Positions 1 through 9,263 of a stretch of DNA of 64,000 nt are shown here, one piece after another. Within the stretch, counting starts at the first letter, position 1, and each line of letters opens with the position of its first letter. Made by a program: the position numbers and the translations under genes. Source of the DNA: Saccharibacillus endophyticus (GTDB lineage: Bacteria; Bacillota; Bacilli; Paenibacillales; Paenibacillaceae); NCBI RefSeq assembly GCF_013185185.1, contig NZ_JAAZWE010000005.1:310001-374000 (forward strand), read 5' to 3'. The notes under the pieces were generated by a model. That model was not told the DNA's origin. It made no database searches and saw only the letters and a program-made list of their open reading frames with translations.

Positions 1-3000
1 CCATATCGTCGAGCGCGTCAAGCGAACCTGCTCCGTCCGGATCGATAAAGATTTTATTCAAACTGATCGTGGTCGTTTTCAAGCCGTTGCTGACCGTGAA
101 GCTTCGGCTGCGCGCGTCTCCGTCCGTTCCCAAAGAACTTCCGGTATCGAACAACGCCTGCCAGTTTCCGCCCAATATCAATTTCGATGCGGAACCGTTC
201 TGGTAGCTGCCCAGCACGAAGGTGTTGCCCGCACTCCAGTCCGCGGCCCACATGGTCCGGTTCATTATGCCGTCGGAACCGCCGATTTTGTAGAAGTAAT
301 CCTGAATCGAACTATCGATTGCCGAACCTACCACTTGCCCTACGGTAAATCCGTCGTTTTGCGGAATGTTCCACCACAGGTCTACCGGAACGACATTCAC
401 GCCGTCGCTGATCGTGAATTTGACCGGGTTAGCCGAGAAATCCGACGAAGTCAGGATTTTGCTTTTTAACTGGGCTTGAACCGCTGGCACGTTTTTATAA
501 TCGAAATTCGTGATGTCTTTGCTTCTCAGCGTATAAGGAGTCTTCAGACTCGCGATTCTCGCCACAGCATCCGTCAATTTCGCGTAATTCGCCGTCGAAA
601 TCAGACTCTGCTGCGCCAAGGTCAGCGCGCTGTAGGCCGTTTGCGCTTCCTGCACCGCCGCTTCGTTCGACAGGGTAACGGACGTCGCTTCCGGCAGCGC
701 TGCAATCTTCGCCGTCACGCTATCCGCAGCTGCCTGATCGGCAATCAGTTCCCGAATACGATTCACGGATTGCGTCAGCCTCGTTTGATCGTCTTGGGAC
801 ACCCACGCTTTTTGCGCGCTCGTCAGTTGATCAAACTCGGTATTTGCCGCCTGAACCGCAGCCTGATCGCCCAGCGTCAGCGAAGAAACGATCGGCAGTG
901 CCGTAATCTTTGCCGTTACTTGGTTTGCTGCTTCCTTGTCGAGTGCAAGCTGCGCGTTCAAGTCGGCGATCTTCGCTACAGCGGCTTCCAACTTCGTAAG
1001 ATTTTGTGCTTTGACCAAACTTTTGCGAGTTGGCGTCAACGCATCGTATGCGGCTTGAGCCGTTCCCACTGCATCTTCATTCTGAAGCGTAAGAGCCGCC
1101 GTCGCAGGCAGTGCCTGAATAAGTGTATCTACGTTTGCCGCAGCCTGAACATCGGCTTGCAGAGCTTCGATCTTGCTCACGGCCGCATTTAAAAGATTCA
1201 AGGTCGGCGTGCCGACATGCTGTTTTTGTTCAGGCGTCAAAGCCTCGTACGCGGATTTCGCCGCGGCAACCGAAGCTTGGTCGTTCAACGTTAAAGCCGC
1301 CGCTGACGGAAGAGCGGTAATCTTCCTTGCGACTTCATCGGCAGCTTCAATGTCGGCGGCCAACTTCGCTTTCAACTCCGCGATTTTCGCGACCGCACTG
1401 TTCAAGGCGTCTACGTCAGCGGCTTCGACATGACCTTTCTGGTCGGCAGTAAGAGCGTCGTATGCGGCTTGGACATCCGCTACGGCCGTCTCATGGTCCA
1501 AAGTCAGCAGCAATGTCTCGGGCAGTTCCGCGATTTTAGATGTCACGGCTCCTGCCGCTTCGATATCGGCGGCAAGCTTCGCTTTCAATTCCGCGATTTT
1601 CGCTACGGCCGCTTCCAATGTCGCTTTGTCTTCCGCTTTGACATGGATCCGTTGATCGACCGTAAGCGCTTCGTAGGCCGTTTTGGCTTCCACCACTGCC
1701 GCTTCGTTGCTCAAGGTCAACAGCAATGCCGACGGCAGCGCGGTGATCTTCGCCGCCACTGCGTTTGCTGCTGCGATATCCGCCAAAAGCTTCGCATTCA
1801 GTTCGGCAATTTTCGCGATCGCGTCATTCAACGTCGATACGTCTTTCGCTTTTACATGGTCTTTTTGCTCAGCGGTCAAGGCTTCATAGGCAGTCTCGGC
1901 AGCTTGTACGCCCGCCTCGTCATCCAAGGTCAACAGAAGCGTTGCCGGCAGCGCCGTAATCTTGGCCGCAACGGCATCGGCTGCGGCAATGTCAGCGGTA
2001 AGCTTCGCATTCAGATCCGCGATTTTCGTTACCGCGGCATTCAAAGTCGCCAGATCTTCCGTTTGCACATGGGATTGTTCGGCAGGCGTCAGAGCATCGT
2101 AAGCGGCTTTTGCCGCATCAACCTCTGCTTCGTCGGCCAAAGTCAATAATGCAGCTTGGGGCAGCGCCGAAATCTTTGTCGCCACGACTCCTGCTGCCGC
2201 GATATCCGCTGCCAATTGAACGTTTAAAGCTTCGATTTTATCGACGGCATCAGTCAACGTTGCTACATCTTGCGTACTCACGTGCTCCTGCTGCTCCGGC
2301 GTCAAAGCTTCGTAGGCCGTTTTCACGGCATTCACTTCCGCTTCATCGTTCAAGGTCAGCAGCGCCGCTGCCGGAAGGGCTGCGATCTGCACTGCGACTT
2401 CGTTCGCTGCTGCAATATCCGCCGCAAGCTTCGCATTCAAATCCGCAATTTTCGCTACCGCATCATTCAAAGTGGCCAGATCCGCCGCCGCAACATGCCC
2501 GCGTTGTGCAGGAGTCAGAGCCTCGTAAGCAGCTTTGGCTTCAGCTACCGCCGTCTCGTTCGTCAGATCCAGTACAGCCGCGCTCGGCAATGCCGCGATC
2601 AGCGTCGCAACTTCTCCGGCCGCTGCGATATCCGCCGCCAATCGGGTTTTCAGCTCATCGATCTTCACTTTTGCATTCGCCAGCAGGGCAAGAGCCTCGG
2701 CACTGACCAACTGCTTGCGGGTCGGAGTCAAAGCATCGAATGCAGCAAGAGCCGCTTCTACTGCTGCTTCATCGTTCAATGTTAAGGCTGTAGCACTCGG
2801 TAATCCCGCAATCTCCGCTCGCACGGCTTCCGCTGCCGCCAAGTCTGCCGCATGCTCGGCTTTCAACTCGCTGATCCGATCCGCGATCTGCTGCAATTTG
2901 GTCCGATCAGCGTCGCTGAGCAATGCTTTTTGTTCCGCGGTCAGGTTTTCATAAGAAGCAACTACCTGCTTTACGGCCGTTTCATCCGACAGCTTCAATG

Positions 3001-4435
3001 CAGCAAGATCCGGCAAAATTCCGATCCGTACCGAAACCGCGTTTGCCAGTTCGGCATTCGTCGGCGGCCGTACGACCGGCGTGTTCGGGCTCGAATCGGC
3101 CGGATTGGTCAGCGTTGTCGTCGGCGCCGTTGCTCCGGACAACGGAGCTCTAGCGAAAGTGCTTCCGGCTCGCGCCGAATCGCTCATCCGTACCGAGGAT
3201 ATAATCCCTTGCCCGGTTACGGTAACAGGCGCATTCAGCTCCAACGATTGAACGGTAACGCCTTCGGCCAAATTCAACGTCAGTCCTGCAGCCGATTCGC
3301 TAACCACGATGCTGCTGACGCTTCCGCTCGGAATATTCAAGCTTGTACCCGAGCTGTTCACTTCCAAGTTGTCGAATCCCCCGCTCAACGAGACATTCGA
3401 GCCTGCAGGAATATTCTCCGACAACTCCACGTCATGGAATCCGGCCGCTCTATTCCCTTCTTCCTCCAGAATGGCAGGTCCCTGCACAACGGTCGAACCG
3501 ATATCCGCTTCACCTTCGGCTACGGTTCGGACAGCACCGGATTGTTTGTTGACGATCAGATCCGAGACGCCGGAGTCGACGATGTGAATACTGTTGGCTC
3601 CGCCGCCGCGTACTTCGGTTTTGCCCAGCACGGTCACGTTTCTCAACTCGGCATCGCCCTCGCCGATGCCTTTATCCAACAAGAGGTTTCCTTTTACGAC
3701 CGTATTTTGCAGCACGACGTTCGGTATGGTAATCGCAACGCCGCCAGCCGCTACGGCAAGCCCCTTCTGCGGTCCGTAAGTCCCTGCCCGATCATAGGTG
3801 ATGCTTCCTTTATCGATCGCATTTTGCAGCATCGCGATCGCTTCCGAACGCGATGCCGTCTTGAGCGGACGATACGTTCGATCCGAGTAGCCGCTGATGA
3901 TTCCGCTCTCTACGGCAGCACCGATCGCGCCTTTGCTCCAGGTCGGAATGGAAGCGGCATCGGCAAAAGCATTCGCGGCATCGGCGTCAGGCGTAAGCTT
4001 CAGCAGACGAACGACCATCAAAGCCGCTTCCTGCCGCGTAATCGGCTCGTTCGGACGGAAAGTACCGTCGGATGCGCCGCTTGCATAACCTGCCGCTACG
4101 GCTGCCGACACTTCTTTGGACGCCCAGCTTGATGCTTTCACATCGCTGAATGCCGTCGGAGCATAGCCTTTTAATCCAAAAGCACGATTTGCCAATGCCG
4201 CAAATTCCGCGCGGGTAATCGAAGCATCCGGGCGAAACGTTCCGTCCGCATAACCGCGAATCCAACCCAACTCCGTCCACTGCGCTATTCGACTTTCCGC
4301 CCAATGTCCTTTCACATCCGAAGCCGCTGACGAAGCGGCTTCCGCACTCCCCAGACCTGTTAGCGTCCCCGAAGACAACAACGCTGCCGCCAGTCCCGTA
4401 CTGGCGATTCGCAGGCCGATTTTCTTGTTTGTCAT
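1..4435 (-). CDS. Giant SLH-domain surface protein with twelve ~71-aa helical repeats (3' end outside window)
   Basis: The ATG at 4435 follows GGGGAG on the minus strand, and the frame stays open for 1,478 codons to the window edge, so the C-terminus is missing. Residues 1-34 look like a signal peptide. Three S-layer homology domains follow at about 41-215, with the motifs YADGTFRPDASITRAE, ASDGTFRPNEPITRQE and YSDRTYRPLKTASRSE. SLH domains anchor proteins to pyruvylated secondary cell-wall polymer. Residues about 220-440 are a glycine/valine-rich, beta-helix-like stretch (NTVVKGNLLLDKG, TVVQGPAILEEEG). Residues about 462-1298 hold twelve tandem repeats of about 71 residues, core ALP-x4-LTL-x-DEAAV then AYEALTPEQK-xHV. 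The remainder (IPQNDGFTVGQ, GGNWQALFDTG) is unrecognised. The repeats look like a rigid stalk that presents the C-terminal part away from the wall. That is inference. The ligand is unknown. Confidence 0.9.
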   Translation of the reverse strand, partial: MTNKKIGLRIASTGLAAALLSSGTLTGLGSAEAASSAASDVKGHWAESRIAQWTELGWIRGYADGTFRPDASITRAEFAALANRAFGLKGYAPTAFSDVKASSWASKEVSAAVAAGYASGASDGTFRPNEPITRQEAALMVVRLLKLTPDADAANAFADAASIPTWSKGAIGAAVESGIISGYSDRTYRPLKTASRSEAIAMLQNAIDKGSITYDRAGTYGPQKGLAVAAGGVAITIPNVVLQNTVVKGNLLLDKGIGEGDAELRNVTVLGKTEVRGGGANSIHIVDSGVSDLIVNKQSGAVRTVAEGEADIGSTVVQGPAILEEEGNRAAGFHDVELSENIPAGSNVSLSGGFDNLEVNSSGTSLNIPSGSVSSIVVSESAAGLTLNLAEGVTVQSLELNAPVTVTGQGIISSVRMSDSARAGSTFARAPLSGATAPTTTLTNPADSSPNTPVVRPPTNAELANAVSVRIGILPDLAALKLSDETAVKQVVASYENLTAEQKALLSDADRTKLQQIADRISELKAEHAADLAAAEAVRAEIAGLPSATALTLNDEAAVEAALAAFDALTPTRKQLVSAEALALLANAKVKIDELKTRLAADIAAAGEVATLIAALPSAAVLDLTNETAVAEAKAAYEALTPAQRGHVAAADLATLNDAVAKIADLNAKLAADIAAANEVAVQIAALPAAALLTLNDEAEVNAVKTAYEALTPEQQEHVSTQDVATLTDAVDKIEALNVQLAADIAAAGVVATKISALPQAALLTLADEAEVDAAKAAYDALTPAEQSHVQTEDLATLNAAVTKIADLNAKLTADIAAADAVAAKITALPATLLLTLDDEAGVQAAETAYEALTAEQKDHVKAKDVSTLNDAIAKIAELNAKLLADIAAANAVAAKITALPSALLLTLSNEAAVVEAKTAYEALTVDQRIHVKAEDKATLEAAVAKIAELKAKLAADIEAAGAVTSKIAELPETLLLTLDHETAVADVQAAYDALTADQKGHVEAADVDALNSAVAKIAELKAKLAADIEAADEVARKITALPSAAALTLNDQASVAAAKSAYEALTPEQKQHVGTPTLNLLNAAVSKIEALQADVQAAANVDTLIQALPATAALTLQNEDAVGTAQAAYDALTPTRKSLVKAQNLTKLEAAVAKIADLNAQLALDKEAANQVTAKITALPIVSSLTLGDQAAVQAANTEFDQLTSAQKAWVSQDDQTRLTQSVNRIRELIADQAAADSVTAKIAALPEATSVTLSNEAAVQEAQTAYSALTLAQQSLISTANYAKLTDAVARIASLKTPYTLRSKDITNFDYKNVPAVQAQLKSKILTSSDFSANPVKFTISDGVNVVPVDLWWNIPQNDGFTVGQVVGSAIDSSIQDYFYKIGGSDGIMNRTMWAADWSAGNTFVLGSYQNGSASKLILGGNWQALFDTGSSLGTDGDARSRSFTVSNGLKTTTISLNKIFIDPDGAGSLDALDDM
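540..3050 (-). repeat. Twelve-copy in-frame 213-bp tandem repeat inside the SLH gene
   Basis: The DNA repeats with a period of about 213 bp, equal to 71 codons. For example, the segment encoding AKIAELKAKL recurs near 1357 and 1569. Copies in the middle (roughly 1350-2500) are most alike, whereas the first and last two diverge and copies 9 and 11 are a few residues shorter. This pattern fits internal duplication and recombination. Spurious open frames on the opposite strand result from the repeat periodicity. Confidence 0.9.
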
Positions 4436-4560
4436 GATTCTCCCCATTCCTCTTGATATGCTTGCCGGCATGATAATCAAGAGAATCATACAATTTAAAC
4501 TATCAAAAATATATATAAAATTTTAGCAGTTTAACGTTTCACCGCACTGTAATAATTGAC

Positions 4561-4602
4561 AAAGAAGCTTGAAAGAAGACAACGCTTCCTTCAAGCTTCT
4601 TT
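4561..4602 (-). terminator. Terminator-like hairpin between phnA and the SLH gene
   Basis: A perfect 13-bp inverted repeat, aaagaagcttgaa at 4561-4573 and its complement at 4590-4602, with a 16-nt loop. It lies downstream of phnA and upstream of the AT-rich promoter region of the SLH gene (about 4480-4540). It would separate the two transcripts. Confidence 0.6.
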
Positions 4603-4691
4603 ATTCCCTGCATCACCCTGTTATCTAAAGCCATTAAAGGACTTTAAACCCTTGGATTGGATATTCAAAACACCCTTTTTCACACAGCCGG

Positions 4692-5036
4692 CTATGCCTT
4701 GCGAACGAATTCCGATTTTAATTTCATCGCTCCGAATCCGTCGATCTTGCAGTCGATATCATGGTCGCCGTCGACCAAACGAATATTTTTGACTTTGGTG
4801 CCGATCTTCAGGACGGAAGAGCTTCCCTTAACCTTCAGATCCTTGATCACCGTTACGGAATCTCCGTCGCGAAGCTCGTTTCCGTTGGCATCGCGGACGA
4901 CTTTCGCCTCTTCTCCGCGGTCTTGGTCTTCCGCTCCCGGCGTCCACTCGTGCGCGCACTCCGGGCATACGAGCAGGTTTCCGTCCTCGTAGGTATAAGC
5001 GGAGCTGCAGGCCGGGCAGTTTGGTAATTCATTCAT
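4692..5036 (-). CDS. phnA: PhnA (YjdM)-family zinc-ribbon protein
   Basis: 114 aa. The N-terminus carries a rubredoxin-like zinc ribbon, CPACSS followed by CPECAHEW. The C-terminal PhnA domain contains VKDANGN-like, DGDSVTVIKDLKVKGSS and GDHDIDCKIDGFG motifs. The match to the family is close and of normal length. Despite the phn name, family members are not required for phosphonate breakdown and the biochemical role is not settled. I chose ATG 5036. An in-frame ATG at 5045 sits directly against the ribosome binding site (GCGAGG) and is less likely. It appears to be a single-gene transcript ending at the 4561-4602 hairpin. Confidence 0.92.
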   Translation of the reverse strand: MNELPNCPACSSAYTYEDGNLLVCPECAHEWTPGAEDQDRGEEAKVVRDANGNELRDGDSVTVIKDLKVKGSSSVLKIGTKVKNIRLVDGDHDIDCKIDGFGAMKLKSEFVRKA

Positions 5037-5138
5037 TAGGTTCATTCCTCGCTTTTCTGTAATCGTCCCCTCATTTTGCCACAGCTTCCCTGTCATGCAC
5101 AAACGAAAATCTTGTGACATCCTGTCTCCGAACGCGAA

Positions 5139-5180
5139 GACGGGGAGCAGGCGGCGCTTTCGCGCCTGCCGCTCCCCGTC
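5139..5180 (-). terminator. GC-rich hairpin after the amidohydrolase operon
   Basis: GACGGGGAGC at 5139 pairs with GCTCCCCGTC ending at 5180, with further pairing inside around a TTTC loop. There is no clear U-run, so it may be a transcript-stabilising hairpin rather than a classical terminator. It lies 35 bp past the stop of the upstream minus-strand gene. Confidence 0.5.
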
Positions 5181-5215
5181 TGTTCGGCCCGGTCCGTCGC
5201 ATGGATTTTCCGGGA

Positions 5216-6424
5216 TCATTCGTTCAAGTAAGCCCAGGCGTACTGCGCGTACAGTTCCGCTCCCGTCGCCAGCGCGTCTTCGTCGATATTGAACCGGCCG
5301 TGATGATGCGCCCACTGCGTATCTTTGTCCGGATTGCCGCTGCCGACCAGCGCGAAGCTGCCCGGCACCGCGTCCAGGTAAAAGCTGAAGTCTTCCCCGC
5401 CCATCGTCGGTTCCTCGTCGTACAGCACATCCGCGCCGAACGCCGCCGCCGCGACCCGCTGCGCGCGCAGCGCGCTTTGTTCCTCGTTGATCACGGCCTG
5501 CGTGCCGCGAACGTAGTCCAGCTTCGCTTCCGCTCCATAGATTGAGGCGACCTGCTGCGCGTAATGGCCCAGCTCGCGCTGAATATGATCGCGTACCTGA
5601 GCATCGAAACAGCGTACGGTGCCTTCGATTACCGCGTTCTCCGCGATCACGTTGAAACGCGTGCCCACGATCATTTTGCCGACCGTCAGCACGGCGGACT
5701 GCTTCGGCGCCACGGTGCGCGAAACGATCGACTGGACGTTCATGACGAACGAAGACGCGACGATCGCGGCGTCGATGCAATCCTGCGGCATCGCGCCGTG
5801 GCCGCCGCGGCCTTTGAACGTCACCGTGAACAGGTCCGCGGAAGCGAACGACGGTCCCGGCGCGCAGGCGACCTTATGCGTCGGCATCTGCGACCAGATG
5901 TGCATGCCGAATACGTTATCCACGCCGTCCATCGCGCCCTGCCGCACCATTTCTTTGGCGCCGGCCGCCGCTTCTTCGGCGGGCTGGAACACCAGACGGA
6001 CCGTGCCCGGCAGTTCGGCTTGAACGCCGATCAGCGCTTTGGCGGCGACCAGCAGCATCGACGTATGCGCATCGTGGCCGCAGGCGTGCATTTTGCCGGT
6101 TTCTTTGGAAACGTACGCCAGCTCGCGGTCCAGCTCCTCGACCGGCAGCGCGTCCATGTCGGCTCTCAACGCCACCGTGCGTCCCGGCAGTCCTCCGACG
6201 ATCTCGGCGATGACGCCGGTCGGTTCGGTACGCCGGTACGGGATGCCGAGGGCATCCAGGTATCGGCAGACAAACGCCGTCGTTTCGTATTCTTCCCAGG
6301 ACAGTTCCGGCTCGCTGTGCAGTTTGCGCCGAATATCCGTCAATTCTTCCGCGTAAGCGGCGATGGCCTGCTTGATCGCGGCATTGACGATCCCCGCCGC
6401 GTTATGCGTCGTCGAATTTTCCAT
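5216..6424 (-). CDS. M20 family amidohydrolase (N-acyl-amino-acid / hippurate hydrolase type)
   Basis: 402 aa, the normal length for M20D metallopeptidases. Metal and active-site motifs are visible in order: LRADMDALPVEE, MHACGHDAHTS, FQPAEEAA, GMHIW, a dimerisation-domain GGHGAMP and the C-terminal GGEDFSFY. These enzymes hydrolyse N-acyl or aromatic amide bonds of amino acids with one or two divalent metals in the cytoplasm. ATG 6424 is preceded by GGAG and lies 2 bp past the stop of the upstream gene, so the pair is co-transcribed and probably translationally coupled. The exact substrate cannot be read from the sequence. Confidence 0.9.
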   Translation of the reverse strand: MENSTTHNAAGIVNAAIKQAIAAYAEELTDIRRKLHSEPELSWEEYETTAFVCRYLDALGIPYRRTEPTGVIAEIVGGLPGRTVALRADMDALPVEELDRELAYVSKETGKMHACGHDAHTSMLLVAAKALIGVQAELPGTVRLVFQPAEEAAAGAKEMVRQGAMDGVDNVFGMHIWSQMPTHKVACAPGPSFASADLFTVTFKGRGGHGAMPQDCIDAAIVASSFVMNVQSIVSRTVAPKQSAVLTVGKMIVGTRFNVIAENAVIEGTVRCFDAQVRDHIQRELGHYAQQVASIYGAEAKLDYVRGTQAVINEEQSALRAQRVAAAAFGADVLYDEEPTMGGEDFSFYLDAVPGSFALVGSGNPDKDTQWAHHHGRFNIDEDALATGAELYAQYAWAYLNE

Positions 6425-6426
6425 AG

Positions 6427-7674
6427 TTACTCCGCCTCCGTCAATTTTTTCGCCGCTTCGTAAAAGATTTCGACCGCCGTCGCGATATCGCCGCCGTCCG
6501 ACCATTCTTCGGGGCAATGGCTCAGTCCGGCGCGGCTCGGAATGAACAGCATGCCGACGTCCGTAAAGTCGGAGAACACCATCGCGTCATGCCCCGCGCC
6601 GCTGTTCATCGGGCGGGAGGCCGCGCCGAGCGCCCGACTGCCTTCTTCGAGCAAGCCCCGCACGAGGTCGCTCATCTTCTTCGGCCGAATATACAGTTGG
6701 CGTTCGACGGTCGCTCCGATGCCGCCGCGGACGGAATCGATCAGCGCTTCCGTCCGCTCGATCGCGCCCTGCACGTCTTCTTCGCGGCCCGCGCGCAGGT
6801 CGACCGTGAACACGACTTTGTCCGGGATGACGTTCGCTCCGTTCGGGAACACGTTCAGGCGCCCCGTCGTGATCACTGTTCCGTTCCCCTGCTCTTCGGC
6901 CAGCTCCGGCAGCTTCGCTACGATCTTCGCCGCCGCGACCAGCGCGTCCGCGCGGCGGTCCATCGGAGTCGTGCCGGCATGTCCCGCGCTTCCCTGCACC
7001 GTAACTTGAAGCTGAGCCAATCCGACGATCGCTTCCACGATGCCGATCGGTATGCCTTCTTCCTCCAAAATCGGCCCCTGCTCGATATGCAGCTCCAGGA
7101 ACGCTTTGATTTCGGACTTGTCCCGCTTGCCGGGCAGCGTCGGGTCGAGCCCGATGCTCTTCATCGCTTCGACCGTCGTGATGCCGTCCTTGTCTGCCAG
7201 CGCCGCGAATTCTTCTTTGCCCAACACGCCGAGCATAGCGCGCGAGCCCATAAGCCCGCCCGCGAAGCGAGCCCCTTCCTCCTCGATCATCGCGACCGCT
7301 TCAAGCGGGTATTTGGGCGTCAACCCGTTTTCCCGGAACAGCTTCGCAACTTCGAGACCCGCGACCACGCCGGCCGGACCGTCGTACGAGCCGCCGTTGG
7401 GTACCGAATCGAAATGGGAGCCGATCAGCACGCTCGGCGCGCCTTCGATCGTTCCTTCCAGCTTGCCGAAAATATTGCCGAAGCCGTCTTCCCGCACATC
7501 CAGGCCGTATTCGCGCATCGTCGCTTTGATATAATCGCGCGCCTGCCGATCCTGCTCGCTGTAGGTCAGTCGGGTCGTGCCTTGCCCGGGCGTGGACGTG
7601 AATTCGCCGATCGCTTCGATATGCTTTTCGATGCGTCGGCGCAATTGTTCTTTTTTCGCGTTCGTTTCGTTCAT
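6427..7674 (-). CDS. M20C Zn-dependent hydrolase (N-carbamoyl-L-amino-acid hydrolase / allantoate amidohydrolase family)
   Basis: 415 aa, full length. Motifs of the AmaB/HyuC/AllC family are present: GSHFDSVPNGGSYDG, IEEEGARF, ELHIEQGP, GHAGTTPMDRRADAL, SGAGHDAMVF and SHCPEEWS. The family hydrolyses N-carbamoyl-L-amino acids, allantoate or ureidopropionate using two metal ions and a dimerisation domain. No hydantoinase or allantoinase gene is nearby, which leaves general N-carbamoyl or N-acyl amino-acid salvage as the simplest reading. First gene of a two-gene operon with the M20 amidohydrolase directly downstream. Confidence 0.88.
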   Translation of the reverse strand: MNETNAKKEQLRRRIEKHIEAIGEFTSTPGQGTTRLTYSEQDRQARDYIKATMREYGLDVREDGFGNIFGKLEGTIEGAPSVLIGSHFDSVPNGGSYDGPAGVVAGLEVAKLFRENGLTPKYPLEAVAMIEEEGARFAGGLMGSRAMLGVLGKEEFAALADKDGITTVEAMKSIGLDPTLPGKRDKSEIKAFLELHIEQGPILEEEGIPIGIVEAIVGLAQLQVTVQGSAGHAGTTPMDRRADALVAAAKIVAKLPELAEEQGNGTVITTGRLNVFPNGANVIPDKVVFTVDLRAGREEDVQGAIERTEALIDSVRGGIGATVERQLYIRPKKMSDLVRGLLEEGSRALGAASRPMNSGAGHDAMVFSDFTDVGMLFIPSRAGLSHCPEEWSDGGDIATAVEIFYEAAKKLTEAE

Positions 7675-7770
7675 CTTCTCAACCTCCGTTAAGCTGGTAT
7701 CGTCGTGCTTCCGCTTCTATCTATTGTAAGCCGATGCGCGCCTTCGCGCTAAATATCATGCCGGATTCGC

Positions 7771-7815
7771 AAAAAGGCGGGAGAACGCGCCTTTTGAACC
7801 GCGCTCCCTCCGCCC
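7771..7815 (-). terminator. Rho-independent terminator of the membrane transporter gene
   Basis: On the minus strand a GC-rich stem (GGCGGAGGGAGCGCG paired with CGCG..CTCCCGCC) ends in TTTTTGCG. It lies 5 bp past the stop codon at 7821 and separates this gene from the amidohydrolase operon. Confidence 0.7.
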
Positions 7816-7820
7816 TGCTT

Positions 7821-9026
7821 TTACAAAAATCCGACGAAAATGCCGGCCAGGATGACCGAAACGATGGTGACCGTGATAAAACCGCCGACCAGCATCGGAG
7901 GCAGCATGCGGTTTGTCAGCAGTTCGCGCTCCGTTTCGTCTTCGGTCAACGACTTGATGACTTCGTTCGTGATGATGTAATCCGCCGGAAACCCGTACAA
8001 AGCGGTCAGCGACACGGCGAACGCCATTCGCGGACTGACTTTGAGCAGTTTGCCCGCGATCCAGGAGAAGACGTACATGCCGACGACCCCGATCACGATG
8101 ACGCCGATCATCGGGTACAGAATCTCCAGCATCATCGAAGGCGTCGCCCGCTTCAGCCCGTCGAAGATGAACAGCATCAAGCCCAAAATCGCAAAGCCGA
8201 AGCCGTTGGCTTTCTGAAGCGGCTGCTTCTCCAGGAATCCGATGCTTGCGGCAAGAACGCCGAACAACAAACAAAGGACGAACGGGCTGATTTCCACGAT
8301 CGGGTTCAGCAGCGTCGAGACGAGGTAAGCCAGATAAGCGACCAGCGCCAGACGGAAAAATTTGAAAAAGTCCGTATTGTACTTGGCCGGCAGTTTTTTG
8401 AACAACCGAAGTTCGGTTGCTTCTTTTGCCGTACTTTCCTCCGTCGCATCGGACTTGGCCGCCAGCGCGTTCTCTTCAAGCTTCCCGCTGCGGTACAGCC
8501 CAAGAATGCGGCGCCCTTCCTGCTTCAGCACGATCGAAGTCAACGGATATCCGGCGAAGCCCTGCACCACGTAGATGACGATCGCGAAGACGGACAAGGA
8601 AGCCAATCCTGCCTCGCTAGCGCCTTCGGACATGATTAGCGCCGAAACGACGCCTCCGACCAGCGGCGGAATCGCGACGACCACTGTCTGGAAGTCGAAC
8701 AGAACCGTCCCGATCGCGAACAGAAATACGATAATGCCGACAATGCCGGACAGCGCGATCAAAATCGTTTTCCACTGTCGGCCCAATTCTTTAAGCGACA
8801 GCAGCGTCCCCATGTTCGTAATCAGCAGATACATCAGCATGGTGGCGACGACGGACGGAATGCCGGCGATCTCCACGATATTTTCCGGAAAAAAAGTCCA
8901 GTAGCCGACCAGGAACAGCACGGCGCTGATGAAGATGGAAGGTACCCATGCTTTGGTGCGCACGGCCACGACATCTCCGGCAAACAAAATTAGTAAGACA
9001 AGTACAAGTGCCAGCATTTGCGACAT
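7821..9026 (-). CDS. Multi-pass membrane protein, putative solute/sodium symporter-like transporter
   Basis: 401 aa. The ATG at 9026 has a strong GGAGGAG ribosome binding site 5 nt upstream. About ten to twelve hydrophobic segments are visible in two halves. They are separated by a charged cytoplasmic loop (residues about 180-225, rich in E, K, A). The second half contains LYGFPADYIITNEV and the first half PPLVGGVVSALIMSEGASEAG. The two-halves-plus-loop arrangement and the glycine-rich segments resemble GltS-type glutamate/sodium symporters, but I cannot assign the family firmly. Proximity to two amino-acid amidohydrolases suggests uptake of an amino-acid derivative. It has its own terminator, so it is probably a separate transcription unit. 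Confidence 0.65.
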   Translation of the reverse strand: MSQMLALVLVLLILFAGDVVAVRTKAWVPSIFISAVLFLVGYWTFFPENIVEIAGIPSVVATMLMYLLITNMGTLLSLKELGRQWKTILIALSGIVGIIVFLFAIGTVLFDFQTVVVAIPPLVGGVVSALIMSEGASEAGLASLSVFAIVIYVVQGFAGYPLTSIVLKQEGRRILGLYRSGKLEENALAAKSDATEESTAKEATELRLFKKLPAKYNTDFFKFFRLALVAYLAYLVSTLLNPIVEISPFVLCLLFGVLAASIGFLEKQPLQKANGFGFAILGLMLFIFDGLKRATPSMMLEILYPMIGVIVIGVVGMYVFSWIAGKLLKVSPRMAFAVSLTALYGFPADYIITNEVIKSLTEDETERELLTNRMLPPMLVGGFITVTIVSVILAGIFVGFL

Positions 9027-9263
9027 TCGGTCTCCTCCGCTCTCTTCGAATTTCGGCTGTCCAAGCCGCAACTAAGTATGTAATTTATGAATATAATAGA
9101 ATTCGGGCGTCATCGTCAAGTCGTGGTAACGCTTTACTGTAAAATAGTCCAAATAAAAGGTCAAACAGTCTGAATGTCGAAAAAGGAGTCCTTAGGCAGG
9201 CTTTCTGGGTAAAGGGTAAATAACACGCTTTATCCAAAATCGCAGTCAAAAGGGGATACTCAC

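Noticed and set aside
540..3050. CRISPR-like array suggested by regular spacing
   Set aside because: The unit is 213 bp, in frame and coding throughout, with no short identical repeat separated by unique spacers.
476..4132. Several plus-strand ORFs of up to 426 codons opposite the SLH gene
   Set aside because: They are rich in Arg/Gln/Leu, follow the 213-bp periodicity of the opposite strand and lack ribosome binding sites. They are shadows of the repeat gene.
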